Source of the DNA: Anaerolineaceae bacterium
GTDB lineage: Bacteria > Chloroflexota > Anaerolineae > Aggregatilineales > Phototrophicaceae
Length of the DNA stretch: 64,000 nt
Direction of reading: 5' to 3'
NCBI GenBank assembly: GCA_028818375.1
Contig: JAPPOB010000010.1
Span: forward strand, 186,001 to 250,000
The notes below the pieces were generated by a model, which was not told the DNA's origin, made no database searches, and was given only the letters and a program-made list of their open reading frames with translations. How positions within the stretch are numbered: the first letter of the stretch is position 1; each line of letters begins with the position of its first letter. The position numbers were made by a program, and so were the translations under genes. This document shows, one piece after another, positions 1 to 8,152 of the stretch.

Positions 1-75
1 GCGGATTCTTTCCCCGGTTTCGCCGAGACCCTGCGATCGCTTGGCGCCCGCGTGGCTACCGCGCTGGACGTGTGA
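1..75 (+). CDS. aroA: 3-phosphoshikimate 1-carboxyvinyltransferase (EPSP synthase), C-terminal end only
   Basis: Frame 1 is open from the first base to a TGA at 73-75. It encodes about 24 residues, including DSFPGFAETLRSLGARV. That matches the usual C-terminus of EPSP synthase, where an SFPxFxxxLxxLG segment closes the second domain. The enzyme joins phosphoenolpyruvate to shikimate-3-phosphate. The identification rests on this short tail and on the position directly ahead of aroE-C-K-B-Q. The start lies outside the window. Confidence 0.7.
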   Translation, partial: ADSFPGFAETLRSLGARVATALDV

Positions 76-93
76 AAATGGGTCGCGACCAAC

Positions 94-102
94 TGATATA
101 CT
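94..102 (+). promoter_or_regulatory. Possible extended -10 promoter ahead of aroE
   Basis: TG-A-TATACT at 94-102 fits an extended -10 element (TGnTATAAT). It sits between the aroA stop and the aroE start codon at 125. No good -35 hexamer lies 17 bases upstream, so this would be an internal or weak promoter. Prediction from sequence only. Confidence 0.3.
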
Positions 103-124
103 GCCTTGACAGGGAGGCACGCTC

Positions 125-967
125 TTGCAGCACAAGGTTGGCGTCATCGGGTGGCCGGTAGAGCATAGCGTAAGCCCGCAAATGCACAACGCCGCCCTGA
201 AGGCGGTGGGGCTGGCGGACTGGCGTTACGAGCGAATCGCCATCCCGCCGGACATCGTGGGGCACAGCCTGCGCACGCTGCGAGACGAAGGCGGATTCCT
301 TGGACTGAATGTGACCGTGCCGCACAAACAGGCCGTATTGCCCCATGTGCGACCGGATGAAGTCGCGCTGGCGCTGGGGGCGGTCAACACCATCGATTTC
401 CGCGACAACAGCGCGACCAACACCGATCACATCGGACTGATCGATGACCTGCACGCCCACGGCGTGGAGCTGGCAGGAGCCCGCGCGTTGGTGCTGGGCG
501 CCGGCGGATCGGCGCGCGCAGCCGTCTATGGCCTCAAGCAGGCCGGCGCTGACGTAACCGTGGTCAATCGCACAGAGTCCCGGGCAAGCGCCATGTTGGC
601 GCACCTGAGGAGGACTGCGGACATCAGGGATGTCACGCTGCTCACGCTGGAACAGGCCGCCAGAATTGAACTGTCGCTGGTAATCAACTGCACGTCGCTG
701 GGTATGTGGCCCCATGGAGATAGTTGCCCCTGGCCAGCCTCCATCCCTTTCCCCGCCGGCGCCACGGGATACGATCTGGTCTACCGGCCGCGCCGTACCC
801 GCTTCATGGAACTGGTTGAGACCAGTGGCGGTCGCGCCATCGGCGGCCTTGGGATGCTCGTGCGACAGGGCGCGGCGTCATTCGCCATCTGGACGGGCCT
901 TCAGGCTGACGTCGACGTCATGTACGACGCAGCGGAAGCGGCACTACCCAATGACGATGAGTCCTGA
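125..967 (+). CDS. aroE: Shikimate dehydrogenase
   Basis: Reduces 3-dehydroshikimate to shikimate with NADPH in the cytoplasmic shikimate pathway. The 280-residue length is normal. The N-terminal substrate domain carries the family hallmark HSVSPQMHN near residue 14 and NVTVPHK near residue 62, which holds the catalytic Lys. The C-terminal Rossmann domain has GAGGSARAAVYGL, followed by NRT, typical of NADP preference. The start is TTG at 125, preceded by a GGGAGG-like ribosome site at about 111-117; no ATG fits the family N-terminus. It is second in the aro operon, 17 bases ahead of aroC. Confidence 0.95.
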   Translation: MQHKVGVIGWPVEHSVSPQMHNAALKAVGLADWRYERIAIPPDIVGHSLRTLRDEGGFLGLNVTVPHKQAVLPHVRPDEVALALGAVNTIDFRDNSATNTDHIGLIDDLHAHGVELAGARALVLGAGGSARAAVYGLKQAGADVTVVNRTESRASAMLAHLRRTADIRDVTLLTLEQAARIELSLVINCTSLGMWPHGDSCPWPASIPFPAGATGYDLVYRPRRTRFMELVETSGGRAIGGLGMLVRQGAASFAIWTGLQADVDVMYDAAEAALPNDDES

Positions 968-984
968 CGCCCGGGAGTGAGATC

Positions 985-2172
985 ATGATCAGATACCTGA
1001 CGGCGGGCGAGAGTCACGGCCCGCAAATCGACGCCATCGTCGATGGCGTGCCGGCCGGCCTGGCGCTGTCCGCGGAGGACATCGATCGTCAACTCTTCAG
1101 GCGCCAGCAGGGCTACGGCGCCGGTGGACGCATGAGCATCGAGAAAGACCGCGTGCGAATCAGCGCGGGCAGGATGAACGGTCTGACAACCGGAGCGCCG
1201 ATAGCCCTTTCGGTCAGAAATCGCGACTGGCGCAACTGGCGCGAGCGCGACGTGAAACCCATGACCACTCCGCGACCGGGACACGCAGACCTTACCGGCG
1301 CCATCAAGTACGGCCATCGTGAATTGCGCCTCTCCCTGGAGCGCGCCAGCGCCCGCGAAACGACCATGCGCGTGGCGGTGGGGGCCATTTGCCGAAGATT
1401 GCTGGCGGAGTTTGGCATTGTCATCGGCGGGTACATCACGCGGATTGGCGCTGTGGAACTGGAACTGGCAGACGAGTGGCCGGTGGACTATGTAGCGCGC
1501 TTTCGGGAAGCCGAGGCCAACGACGTGCGGTGCCCCGACGAGGGCGTGGCGGCGCGCATGCACGAAGAGATTCGCCAGGCGATCATCGACAAGGACACAC
1601 TGGGCGGCATTATGGAGCTGGTTGCGCTCAACGTGCCGCCTGGGCTGGGCAGTTACGTGCAGCATGACCGACGCCTGGATTCACGAATCGTTGGCGCCAT
1701 GGTTGGCATCCATGCGATGAAGGGCGCCGAGATTGGCAGTGCCTTCGAGAATTCGTCAAGGCGCGGAACGCAGGTCCATGACGAAATTACGTTGGCAGAA
1801 GACGGGGATTCCCTGACGCGCCGCAGCAACCGGGCGGGCGGGATCGAGGGGGGCATTTCGACCGGTGAGCCCATCGTGGCGCGCGTGGCCATGAAACCCA
1901 TCTCCACAGTTCTGAGAGGCTTTGCTTCGATAAACCTGGCCAGTGGCGAAGCGGAAGCCACGACCTATGAACGCAGCGACTTTTGCGCCCTGCCGCGCGC
2001 GGTGCCAGTGGGTGAAGCCGTTCTGTCCATCGTTTTGGCTGACGCATTGCTGGAAAAGCTGGGCGGAGACAGCGTGGGGGAAATGCGGCCCCGGCTGGAA
2101 TCCCTTCGGAAAGCGCGGCTTAGCGACCTGCCGATGGACGACGTTCCCTGGCGCTTTGGCTATGAAGACTAA
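985..2172 (+). CDS. aroC: Chorismate synthase
   Basis: Makes chorismate from EPSP by anti-1,4-elimination of phosphate using reduced FMN; the last shikimate step. The 395-residue protein opens with the classic RYLTAGESHGPQ segment. It also has GGRMSIEKDRV and the RPGHADLTGAIKYGHRE block, and near the C-terminus the GGIEGGISTGEPI motif. The ATG at 985 is clear. The gene overlaps aroK by 11 bases, which implies translational coupling. Confidence 0.97.
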   Translation: MIRYLTAGESHGPQIDAIVDGVPAGLALSAEDIDRQLFRRQQGYGAGGRMSIEKDRVRISAGRMNGLTTGAPIALSVRNRDWRNWRERDVKPMTTPRPGHADLTGAIKYGHRELRLSLERASARETTMRVAVGAICRRLLAEFGIVIGGYITRIGAVELELADEWPVDYVARFREAEANDVRCPDEGVAARMHEEIRQAIIDKDTLGGIMELVALNVPPGLGSYVQHDRRLDSRIVGAMVGIHAMKGAEIGSAFENSSRRGTQVHDEITLAEDGDSLTRRSNRAGGIEGGISTGEPIVARVAMKPISTVLRGFASINLASGEAEATTYERSDFCALPRAVPVGEAVLSIVLADALLEKLGGDSVGEMRPRLESLRKARLSDLPMDDVPWRFGYED

Positions 2173-2659
2173 CATCGTCCTGACCGGGTTCATGGGCAGC
2201 GGCAAGTCGACCGTGGGTCGACTGGTTGCCGAGGCTCTGCAACGCGATTTTGTCGACAGCGACGACCTGATCGTCGAACGCGCCGGCAAATCGATTGCGC
2301 AAATGTTTGCCGAAGAGGGAGAAGAAGGCTTTCGCGGGCTGGAAAGCAGCGTGTGTCAGCACCTGGCCACGCAGGACGACCTGGTCATCGCCACCGGGGG
2401 CGGTGCTTTGCTGGATGAGGTTAACCGCAGCGCACTGGAAAGGGGAGGCATCCTGATCTGTTTGCTGGCGTCGCCGGCGGAAATCCATCGCCGTCTGTCC
2501 GGCGAAAGCGGTCGGCCACTTTTCAATGGCAACTGGGAGGCGCTGTATCAGGAGCGACTGCCCGCCTATCAAGGAATCGCGCATCGAATTAATACGGATG
2601 GCAAGACTCCGCTGGAGGTAGCGCAGAAAGTGGTGAAACTGTGGCGCGCATCCCGGTAA
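2162..2659 (+). CDS. aroK: Shikimate kinase
   Basis: Phosphorylates shikimate at the 3-hydroxyl using ATP. The 165-residue protein starts MKTNIVLTGFMGSGKSTVGR with a Walker A loop (GFMGSGKST). The substrate-binding FVDSDDLIVERAGKSI and the TGGGALL motif follow, then the lid segment with SGRPLF. The ATG at 2162 overlaps the last 11 bases of aroC; the frame is open further upstream, but only this Met gives a family-like N-terminus. It overlaps aroB by 19 bases. Confidence 0.95.
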   Translation: MKTNIVLTGFMGSGKSTVGRLVAEALQRDFVDSDDLIVERAGKSIAQMFAEEGEEGFRGLESSVCQHLATQDDLVIATGGGALLDEVNRSALERGGILICLLASPAEIHRRLSGESGRPLFNGNWEALYQERLPAYQGIAHRINTDGKTPLEVAQKVVKLWRASR

Positions 2660-3714
2660 AGGGCCCCGGCGGCGGCTACGACATCGTGATCGAAGCGGGT
2701 CTGTTGCAAGATGGCGAGCGGCTGGCCAGCGAATTCTGTCTTGCCAACCGTGTGGCCGTTGGCACTACTGACACCATTGCGGGCATGCATGGCCATGCGC
2801 TGACGAGACGTTTGCCGGATGCCGTGCTGGTCACGATGCCGGATGGGGAAAAGCACAAGTCGCTAAAGACGGTGTCGCAGATGTACAGTGACTTTGTGGC
2901 AGCCGGTCTGGACCGGCAGGGGACGGTACTGGCGCTGGGCGGTGGCGTCGCCTGCGATACCTTCGGCTATGCCGCGACGACCTACCTGCGCGGTGTCCGT
3001 CTGGTCATGGCGCCGACGTCCCTGCTGGCCATGGTTGACGCCAGCGTGGGGGGCAAGACCGGCGTCGACATCGCGGAGGGCAAAAACCTGGTGGGAACCT
3101 TTGCCCGACCGGCCGCGGTTCTCATCGACAGCGACGTGCTTGAAACCCTGCCGGAAGGGGAATGGCGTAATGGCATGGCCGAGGTCCTCAAGCATGGATT
3201 GCTGGCCGACGCCCAATTGCTTGATCCGGCGTTGCACAATCGCAACAACGCCCTTGCTCTGGTCGCGCGCGCCGTTCAGGTCAAGGTAGACCTGGTGCAG
3301 CGCGATCCCTTTGAACAAAACGTGCGCGCCTGGCTCAACCTTGGTCACACTTTTGCTCATGCGATCGAACTGGTCAGCGACTTTCGCTGGTCGCACGGTG
3401 AGGCCGTGGGTGTCGGGCTGGTGGCGGCGGCGCGGCTTTCCCACGCCATGGGCTTGTGTCCCGCTGCGTTGACAGACCAGGTAGAAGCATGTGTCGCACG
3501 GGCCGGATTGCCGGTTCGTCTGGGCGGCATGGGCGCTGAAGCGATTTGCGCGGCCATGGCAACCGACAAGAAACGGCGCGCCGGTCGCGTACGCTTTGTG
3601 CTACTGCGCGCCTTGCACGACGTGACCCTTGTTGATGACGTTCCCATGGCGGCTGTTGTCGAGGTATTGAACGGGATGCAGGAAATCCCGGTGCGGGAGG
3701 AGAGACCATGCTGA
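2641..3714 (+). CDS. aroB: 3-dehydroquinate synthase
   Basis: Converts DAHP to 3-dehydroquinate using NAD+ and a divalent metal; second step of the shikimate pathway. The 357 residues match the family length. Visible motifs are [10 protein letters not shown] (nucleotide pocket), [35 protein letters not shown], and the metal ligands in EVLKHG and [11 protein letters not shown]. The start is GTG at 2641 inside the end of aroK. The stop overlaps aroQ by seven bases, keeping the operon coupled. Confidence 0.97.
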   Translation: MARIPVKGPGGGYDIVIEAGLLQDGERLASEFCLANRVAVGTTDTIAGMHGHALTRRLPDAVLVTMPDGEKHKSLKTVSQMYSDFVAAGLDRQGTVLALGGGVACDTFGYAATTYLRGVRLVMAPTSLLAMVDASVGGKTGVDIAEGKNLVGTFARPAAVLIDSDVLETLPEGEWRNGMAEVLKHGLLADAQLLDPALHNRNNALALVARAVQVKVDLVQRDPFEQNVRAWLNLGHTFAHAIELVSDFRWSHGEAVGVGLVAAARLSHAMGLCPAALTDQVEACVARAGLPVRLGGMGAEAICAAMATDKKRRAGRVRFVLLRALHDVTLVDDVPMAAVVEVLNGMQEIPVREERPC

Positions 3715-4160
3715 AAGGCCGCATTCTCGTGTTGCAAGGGCCGAACCTCAACCTGTTGGGGGCCCGTGAAACGGATGTCTACGGGGACCTCACGCTCGAA
3801 GGGATCCATGAGCTTGTTCACGCGCATGCAGCCCGCCGGCACGTCGCTGTGGAGACATTTCAGTCCAACCATGAAGGTGCCTTGATCGACCGGCTGCATG
3901 CAGCCCGCGACGACGTGGACGGTGTGCTGTTCAACGCCGGCGCCTACACCCACAGCTCCCTGGCGCTGCGGGATGCCATCACGGCGGTGAGTCTGCCCGT
4001 GGTAGAAATTCATCTCTCCAACGTCCATGCCAGAGAAGCCTTTCGTCACCATTCCCTACTAACCCCTGTCTGCATCGGCGTCGTTGCCGGATTCGGCTGG
4101 CGCAGCTATCTGCTGGGGATCGATGCCCTGCTGGGGCATACTGGCCAGCTAAACGAGTGA
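3708..4160 (+). CDS. aroQ: Type II 3-dehydroquinate dehydratase
   Basis: Dehydrates 3-dehydroquinate to 3-dehydroshikimate; the type II enzyme is a small dodecameric protein. The 150-residue length fits. The N-terminus shows [15 protein letters not shown], followed by [10 protein letters not shown] with the catalytic Tyr. [17 protein letters not shown] and [17 protein letters not shown] are family signatures. One residue differs from the common spacing (GARE rather than GxRxP), which is not unusual. It is the last gene of the aro operon. Confidence 0.95.
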   Translation: MLKGRILVLQGPNLNLLGARETDVYGDLTLEGIHELVHAHAARRHVAVETFQSNHEGALIDRLHAARDDVDGVLFNAGAYTHSSLALRDAITAVSLPVVEIHLSNVHAREAFRHHSLLTPVCIGVVAGFGWRSYLLGIDALLGHTGQLNE

Positions 4161-4163
4161 ACT

Positions 4164-4186
4164 TGTATCCCCTGACCAGGGATACA
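4164..4186. repeat. Perfect inverted repeat between aroQ and glnA
   Basis: TGTATCCC at 4164-4171 and GGGATACA at 4179-4186 are exact reverse complements around a 7-base centre (ctgacca). No T-run follows on either strand, so it is not a classic intrinsic terminator. It could be a weak hairpin or a dimeric repressor site for the following glutamine synthetase gene. Confidence 0.6.
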
Positions 4187-4273
4187 CACACATATCTGTA
4201 ATAATGCACACAGGAAGCGGGCGGCGGGCTTGATTAGACTGTTCTGCCGCCAGCTGTGCTTTCCCGAGGGGTC

Positions 4274-5608
4274 ATGACGGACGTCGACACCATCATCGAA
4301 GTCTTCAAACAGGACAGGCTGCGTTACATCAACCTGTGGTTTGTCGACATTTCCGGTGGCGTCAAGAGCATCATCATCCCGGCCGGGCGAATAGAGGAAG
4401 TCTTTGAGCGGGGCGTCCTGTTTGACGGCTCCTCGCTGGAAGGCGGTTCCCGTTCGGTCGAGAGCGAGTTACTGCTCGTGCCGGACGTCAATACATTCGC
4501 GGTTTTACCCTGGGACCAGCCTGATGAACGCGTCGGGCGCCTGATCTGTCAGGTGCACACGCCCCACGGGGACCCCTACGCGGGCGACCCGCGCAGAGCC
4601 CTGCAAAATGTGCTTGGCCAGGCGCAGGAAATGGGATTCAGCTTCCGCACTGGCGTGGAACTGGAATTCTTTCTCTTTCAGATGGACGAACAAGGGGTGG
4701 CCTTGCCCGCCTGGCCCCACGATTCCGTCAGTTATTTCGATTTGTCCACCAACTTCCGCCAGTCGATTCGCCGCAAAATGGTAGCCACCCTGACGCGACT
4801 CGGCATGTCCGTCATTTCCTCGCACCACGAAATCGGCTCCGGCCAGCACGAGATCAACTTTGGCTATGAAGAGGCGTTGACCACTGCAGACCAGGTCCTT
4901 ACGGCGCGCGTGGCGCTAAAGTCCGTAGCGCAGCACAACAACCTGCATTGCACCTTTATGCCCCGTCCACGGCGGGATTTGCCAGGCTCAGGTATGCATA
5001 CGCACCAAAGCCTGCATGCGACAGGGACTGGCGCCAATCTCTTCAGTGATCCCGGACACGAATACGGCCTTTCAGAAACAGGCCGCTGGTTTCTTGCCGG
5101 TCAACTGCACCATGCGCGCGCAATGGTGGCGGTGCTTGCGCCGCTGGTCAATTCCTACAAGCGTCTGGGCACCAGCATTGAAGCGCCGGTCTACGTAACC
5201 TGGGCCCACATCAATCGCGCGGCGTTGATTCGTGTGCCGGGCCTGATGCCCGATGATGGCGCGCACACACGGCTGGAGTTGCGCTGCCCGGACCCGTCCA
5301 GCAATCCCTATCTGGCCGCAGCGGTGATGTTGGCGGCCGGGCTGGACGGCATACGCCAGAAAATGCCCCTGCCGGAACCGCTGGAAGAAGACCTGCTGGG
5401 GCAGGACCGCTCCCGCCTGCGACGCGCCAAAGTGCTTCCGGCAACGCTGGAAGAGGCCCTGCTGGCCCTGGAAGCGGACGAAACGATTCTTGCGGCGCTG
5501 GGGCCCTATATCAGCAACAGCTTCCTCAGCTCCCGCCGGGAAGAAGTCGAGGACTTCAATCGCCAGGTGACGGACTGGGAAATGGAACGTTACTTCCAGA
5601 AATACTAG
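4274..5608 (+). CDS. glnA: Glutamine synthetase family protein (type I)
   Basis: Ligates ammonia to glutamate, or to a related amine or carboxylate acceptor, using ATP. The protein has 444 residues from the ATG at 4274. The GS N-terminal domain carries FDGSSLEGG. The catalytic domain has GVELEFF, the HHEIGSGQHEINF block, TFMPRP, SGMHTHQSL and NRAALIRVPG. The segment that carries the adenylylation Tyr in enteric GSI is absent, so AMP-type control is unlikely. The variant loop after DGSS (EGGSRSVES) means a GS-like ligase with another substrate cannot be excluded. A GAGGGG site lies unusually close to this ATG; an in-frame GTG at 4256 is an alternative start. Confidence 0.85.
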   Translation: MTDVDTIIEVFKQDRLRYINLWFVDISGGVKSIIIPAGRIEEVFERGVLFDGSSLEGGSRSVESELLLVPDVNTFAVLPWDQPDERVGRLICQVHTPHGDPYAGDPRRALQNVLGQAQEMGFSFRTGVELEFFLFQMDEQGVALPAWPHDSVSYFDLSTNFRQSIRRKMVATLTRLGMSVISSHHEIGSGQHEINFGYEEALTTADQVLTARVALKSVAQHNNLHCTFMPRPRRDLPGSGMHTHQSLHATGTGANLFSDPGHEYGLSETGRWFLAGQLHHARAMVAVLAPLVNSYKRLGTSIEAPVYVTWAHINRAALIRVPGLMPDDGAHTRLELRCPDPSSNPYLAAAVMLAAGLDGIRQKMPLPEPLEEDLLGQDRSRLRRAKVLPATLEEALLALEADETILAALGPYISNSFLSSRREEVEDFNRQVTDWEMERYFQKY

Positions 5609-5645
5609 CTGCTCACCAGGAATGCCAGCCTGTCATACATTCACA

Positions 5646-5663
5646 GACCCCTGGCCAGGTGTC
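5646..5663. repeat. Near-perfect palindrome downstream of glnA
   Basis: GACCCCTGGCCAGGTGTC is an 18-base inverted repeat with a perfect 10-base core (CCTGGCCAGG) and one mismatched pair. It lies in the 199-base space between glnA and the RicT-like gene. It may be a transcription-factor site or a small hairpin; no T-run follows. Confidence 0.4.
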
Positions 5664-5748
5664 GCAAAGGGCGGCGCCCGGGCAATGACGATGGGACTGC
5701 TTCAGAATCTCTTGAGTCGGCGTCGCTCCGTAAACTGCGCCTGAATGC

Positions 5749-5777
5749 TTGAGAGCGGGCCGCATGTAGGTTACCAT
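5749..5777 (+). promoter_or_regulatory. Predicted sigma-70-type promoter of the ricT-like gene
   Basis: TTGAGA (-35, 5 of 6 consensus) at 5749-5754 and TACCAT (-10) at 5772-5777 are separated by exactly 17 bases. They lie about 30 bases before the chosen start at 5808. Transcription would begin near 5784. Confidence 0.5.
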
Positions 5778-5807
5778 GGTATCGGTGTCAGCATGCGGAG
5801 TTTCAGT

Positions 5808-6749
5808 ATGGCCGTAGCCAAAGAGGCGACGTCAACCGTTGCAGGAGTTCGCTTCACGAAGGTCGGCAAGTTGTACCACTTTGACCACAGCGCATTTCCC
5901 GACCTTGCGGCCGGCGACTATGTCATCGTCGAAACCGTACGCGGTCGCCAGATGGGTCAGGTGATGGGTTTCACCGAGTCTGAAAACACTTCCAGACGTC
6001 GCAACGCCCCTGTCCTGCGCATGGCGACTTCGCGAGACATGGCGCTGCGTCAGCATTGGGAAGCGCAACAGGACGAAGCCCTGCGACTTTGCGAGGAGAA
6101 GGCGGTCGCCTGGGACAACCTGCGCGAAGTCAAGTTTGTTGCGGCGCAATACAATTTTGACGGCAGTCTGTTGACCTTTTTGTACGCCTCCGAAGAAAAC
6201 GTCAATCCGGGTCGCTTCTGGAGCGCCCTGCAACGGGAATTCAGCGCCACGGTGGAAATGCGTCAGATTGGCCCGCGAGACGTGGCCCGTTTGCTGGGGG
6301 GCTACGGCGCCTGCGGGGAGCTGCGTTGCTGCAGCACCTTTCTGACGGATTTCAGCCCCATTTCAATTAAGATGGCCAAGGCCCAGGGCATATCGCTCAA
6401 CCCCTCCGAAATAACCGGCATGTGCGGCCGCCTGCGCTGTTGCCTGGTATACGAATACGAGCAATACGCCGAAGCGCGCAAAAAACTGCCGCGGCGTGGC
6501 AGGACGATGGGCACGCCCTGGGGTGAGTGCAAGGTCATTGACGTCCACCCGCTGCAGGATGCGGTCACCGTAATTACCTCCGAAGGGCGCAAACTGGTCC
6601 GTCGTGAGGAACTGGTACCACTGGCCGAACTGCGGGCCCTGCAGCAAATGGCTGAAAAACCCTGCGATCGGCATGGGGACGAACCCTGTGAATGTGGCAA
6701 AAAACCGGGTGAACGTCGCAGTGACGCCGCCACAGGCGGAAAGGCTTGA
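5808..6749 (+). CDS. ricT: PSP1-domain protein, RicT/YaaT-like
   Basis: RicT (YaaT) is a soluble scaffold that, in Bacillus, works with RicA and RicF in an Fe-S-containing complex affecting RNA processing and phosphorelay activity. The 313-residue protein contains the PSP1 domain. Its conserved Cys set is visible: C169, C174, C175 in GACGELRCC and C206, C211, C212 in MCGRLRCC. An extra Cys-rich tail (CDRHGDEPCECGKK) is present. The start at 5808 is chosen because GGAG sits 7 bases upstream; earlier in-frame Met codons lack this. Partner RicA and RicF genes are not in the window. Confidence 0.88.
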   Translation: MAVAKEATSTVAGVRFTKVGKLYHFDHSAFPDLAAGDYVIVETVRGRQMGQVMGFTESENTSRRRNAPVLRMATSRDMALRQHWEAQQDEALRLCEEKAVAWDNLREVKFVAAQYNFDGSLLTFLYASEENVNPGRFWSALQREFSATVEMRQIGPRDVARLLGGYGACGELRCCSTFLTDFSPISIKMAKAQGISLNPSEITGMCGRLRCCLVYEYEQYAEARKKLPRRGRTMGTPWGECKVIDVHPLQDAVTVITSEGRKLVRREELVPLAELRALQQMAEKPCDRHGDEPCECGKKPGERRSDAATGGKA

Positions 6750-7468
6750 GTGACACCATGCAGGATGGCATTCGACGCGTCGTAGGTGTCTTTGCCCATC
6801 CGGACGATCCGGAAATCCTTGCCGGCGGGACCTTCGCCCGCTGGGCGCATGAAGGGGCGGAAATTATCTTTGTGATGGCCACCAGCGGTGACAAGGGAAG
6901 TTCCGACCCGGACATGACGCCAGATCGACTGGTGGCCATTCGCGAGGAAGAGGAACGCAGGGCGGCCGCGGCGCTCGGTGTAAAGGACGTCATCTTTTTG
7001 CGCTATCCGGATGGCGAACTGGGACCTTCGCTGGCCCTGCGGCGCGACATCGTTCGCGAGATCCGGCGCTTCAGGCCTGACGTGCTGGTCACCTTCGACC
7101 CGTCCAACTGGTACAGCGAAAATCGCATCAATCATTCGGACCATCGCGCCATTGGGGAAGCTGCGTTGGCAGCCGCATTTCCCACGGCGCGCGACCGTTT
7201 GAATTTCCCCGAAATGGAGCGTGACGAAGGGCTGACCGCTCACAAGACCCGCTTCGTATACATCGCCAACGCGATCAAACCGAACACGTCGATTGACATC
7301 TCCGATTATGTGGAGACGAAAATCCGGTCTCTGCGGGAGCACAAGAGTCAAATGGGCCTTTCGGAAGGGCTGGCCGAACGCATTCGCTCACGCGCGCTGG
7401 ACCCTCAAGCCCCGGAAGGCGCACCACGTTACATCGAGTCCTTTTTCGTCGTCACGTTGCGAGTGTAG
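6746..7468 (+). CDS. PIG-L (LmbE-like) family deacetylase
   Basis: Zn-dependent N-acetyl hydrolase family that acts on GlcNAc conjugates such as precursors of bacillithiol or mycothiol, or on other acetylated sugars. The 240-residue protein shows the metal-binding FAHPDDPEILAGG motif near the N-terminus and a later HSDHRAIGEAAL block that supplies the third ligand. A TTG start at 6746 gives the usual 4-base overlap with the RicT-like gene; an ATG at 6758 is an equally possible start. The true substrate cannot be read from sequence. Confidence 0.85.
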   Translation: MSDTMQDGIRRVVGVFAHPDDPEILAGGTFARWAHEGAEIIFVMATSGDKGSSDPDMTPDRLVAIREEEERRAAAALGVKDVIFLRYPDGELGPSLALRRDIVREIRRFRPDVLVTFDPSNWYSENRINHSDHRAIGEAALAAAFPTARDRLNFPEMERDEGLTAHKTRFVYIANAIKPNTSIDISDYVETKIRSLREHKSQMGLSEGLAERIRSRALDPQAPEGAPRYIESFFVVTLRV

Positions 7469-8128
7469 ATGCCGGCCCGCGCGGCGGTACGCTGGCAGGA
7501 AGCCAGGGGTTGGCTGGTGCTGTCCGGAGACGCCTCAGGCAGTGAAGGCGTACGGGCCAGGGCGTTAACTGTTGCGGCTGGTGACGGGCCAGTCGCCATA
7601 CTGCCCTGTGGAGGTGACAACGAGGCAGCCGGGCACACACTGGAAGAATTCGAGGACCTGGGCGACCGACCCGTTTATCTGGTGGACGCGCTGACCGAGG
7701 ACGACGATTCATTGCGGGCAAGTCTGTCGAACGCCGGCATGATCGTTGTAACCTGTGCCAAGGATCCGATTTTAGCCCATGATGCCCTTTCCGGCGCGAC
7801 GAGCGAAGGGGCTTTCAGTGCTTGGGAAGCCGGCGCTCTTGTCTTGCTGGAAGGCCCGGCCGCCATGTGCGGTGGCGCCTGGGTGATGACGGACGACCGG
7901 GAATTCCGGGATGCCCTGGCCTGGCTGCCCGGCACACTGGTATTGCCTGGAACGGTGGATGCTGCTGCGAGCGAGGCAGCCCGTCAATTGCTGGACAGGG
8001 AGCAACAGGGCGTCGCCCTGGGCATTGGCGAAAACGCCGCCCTTGCGCTGGGGCCTTCCGGGGAACTGGAAATCTGGGGCCGGCAAGAGGTGAGCATCGC
8101 GCTGGGCGCTGCCTGGCAGGCTGTTTAG
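7469..8128 (+). CDS. Cyanophycinase/peptidase S51-like protein, probably degenerate
   Basis: A 219-residue cytoplasmic protein starting one base after the PIG-L stop. The C-terminal stretch GVALGIGENAALALGPSG followed by GRQEVSIA resembles the GIGIDEDTA...V.G.G.V segment of cyanophycinase and S51 peptidases. The middle part (NAGMIVVTCAKDP) sits where those enzymes have an oxyanion loop and would be followed by the nucleophile Ser. I see no GxSAGA nucleophile elbow. It may therefore be a non-catalytic relative or a divergent hydrolase. Fold assignment is an inference; function unknown. Confidence 0.55.
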   Translation: MPARAAVRWQEARGWLVLSGDASGSEGVRARALTVAAGDGPVAILPCGGDNEAAGHTLEEFEDLGDRPVYLVDALTEDDDSLRASLSNAGMIVVTCAKDPILAHDALSGATSEGAFSAWEAGALVLLEGPAAMCGGAWVMTDDREFRDALAWLPGTLVLPGTVDAAASEAARQLLDREQQGVALGIGENAALALGPSGELEIWGRQEVSIALGAAWQAV

Positions 8129-8152
8129 GACAGGGGAAGAGGAGCAGGATCC

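Noticed and set aside
109..114. TTGACA just upstream of aroE as a -35 element
   Set aside because: It lies only about 15 bases before the start codon and overlaps the ribosome-binding region, so a promoter there would begin inside the gene.
4235..4240. TAGACT before glnA as a -10 element
   Set aside because: No acceptable -35 hexamer at 16-18 bases upstream and no proper extended -10 TG.
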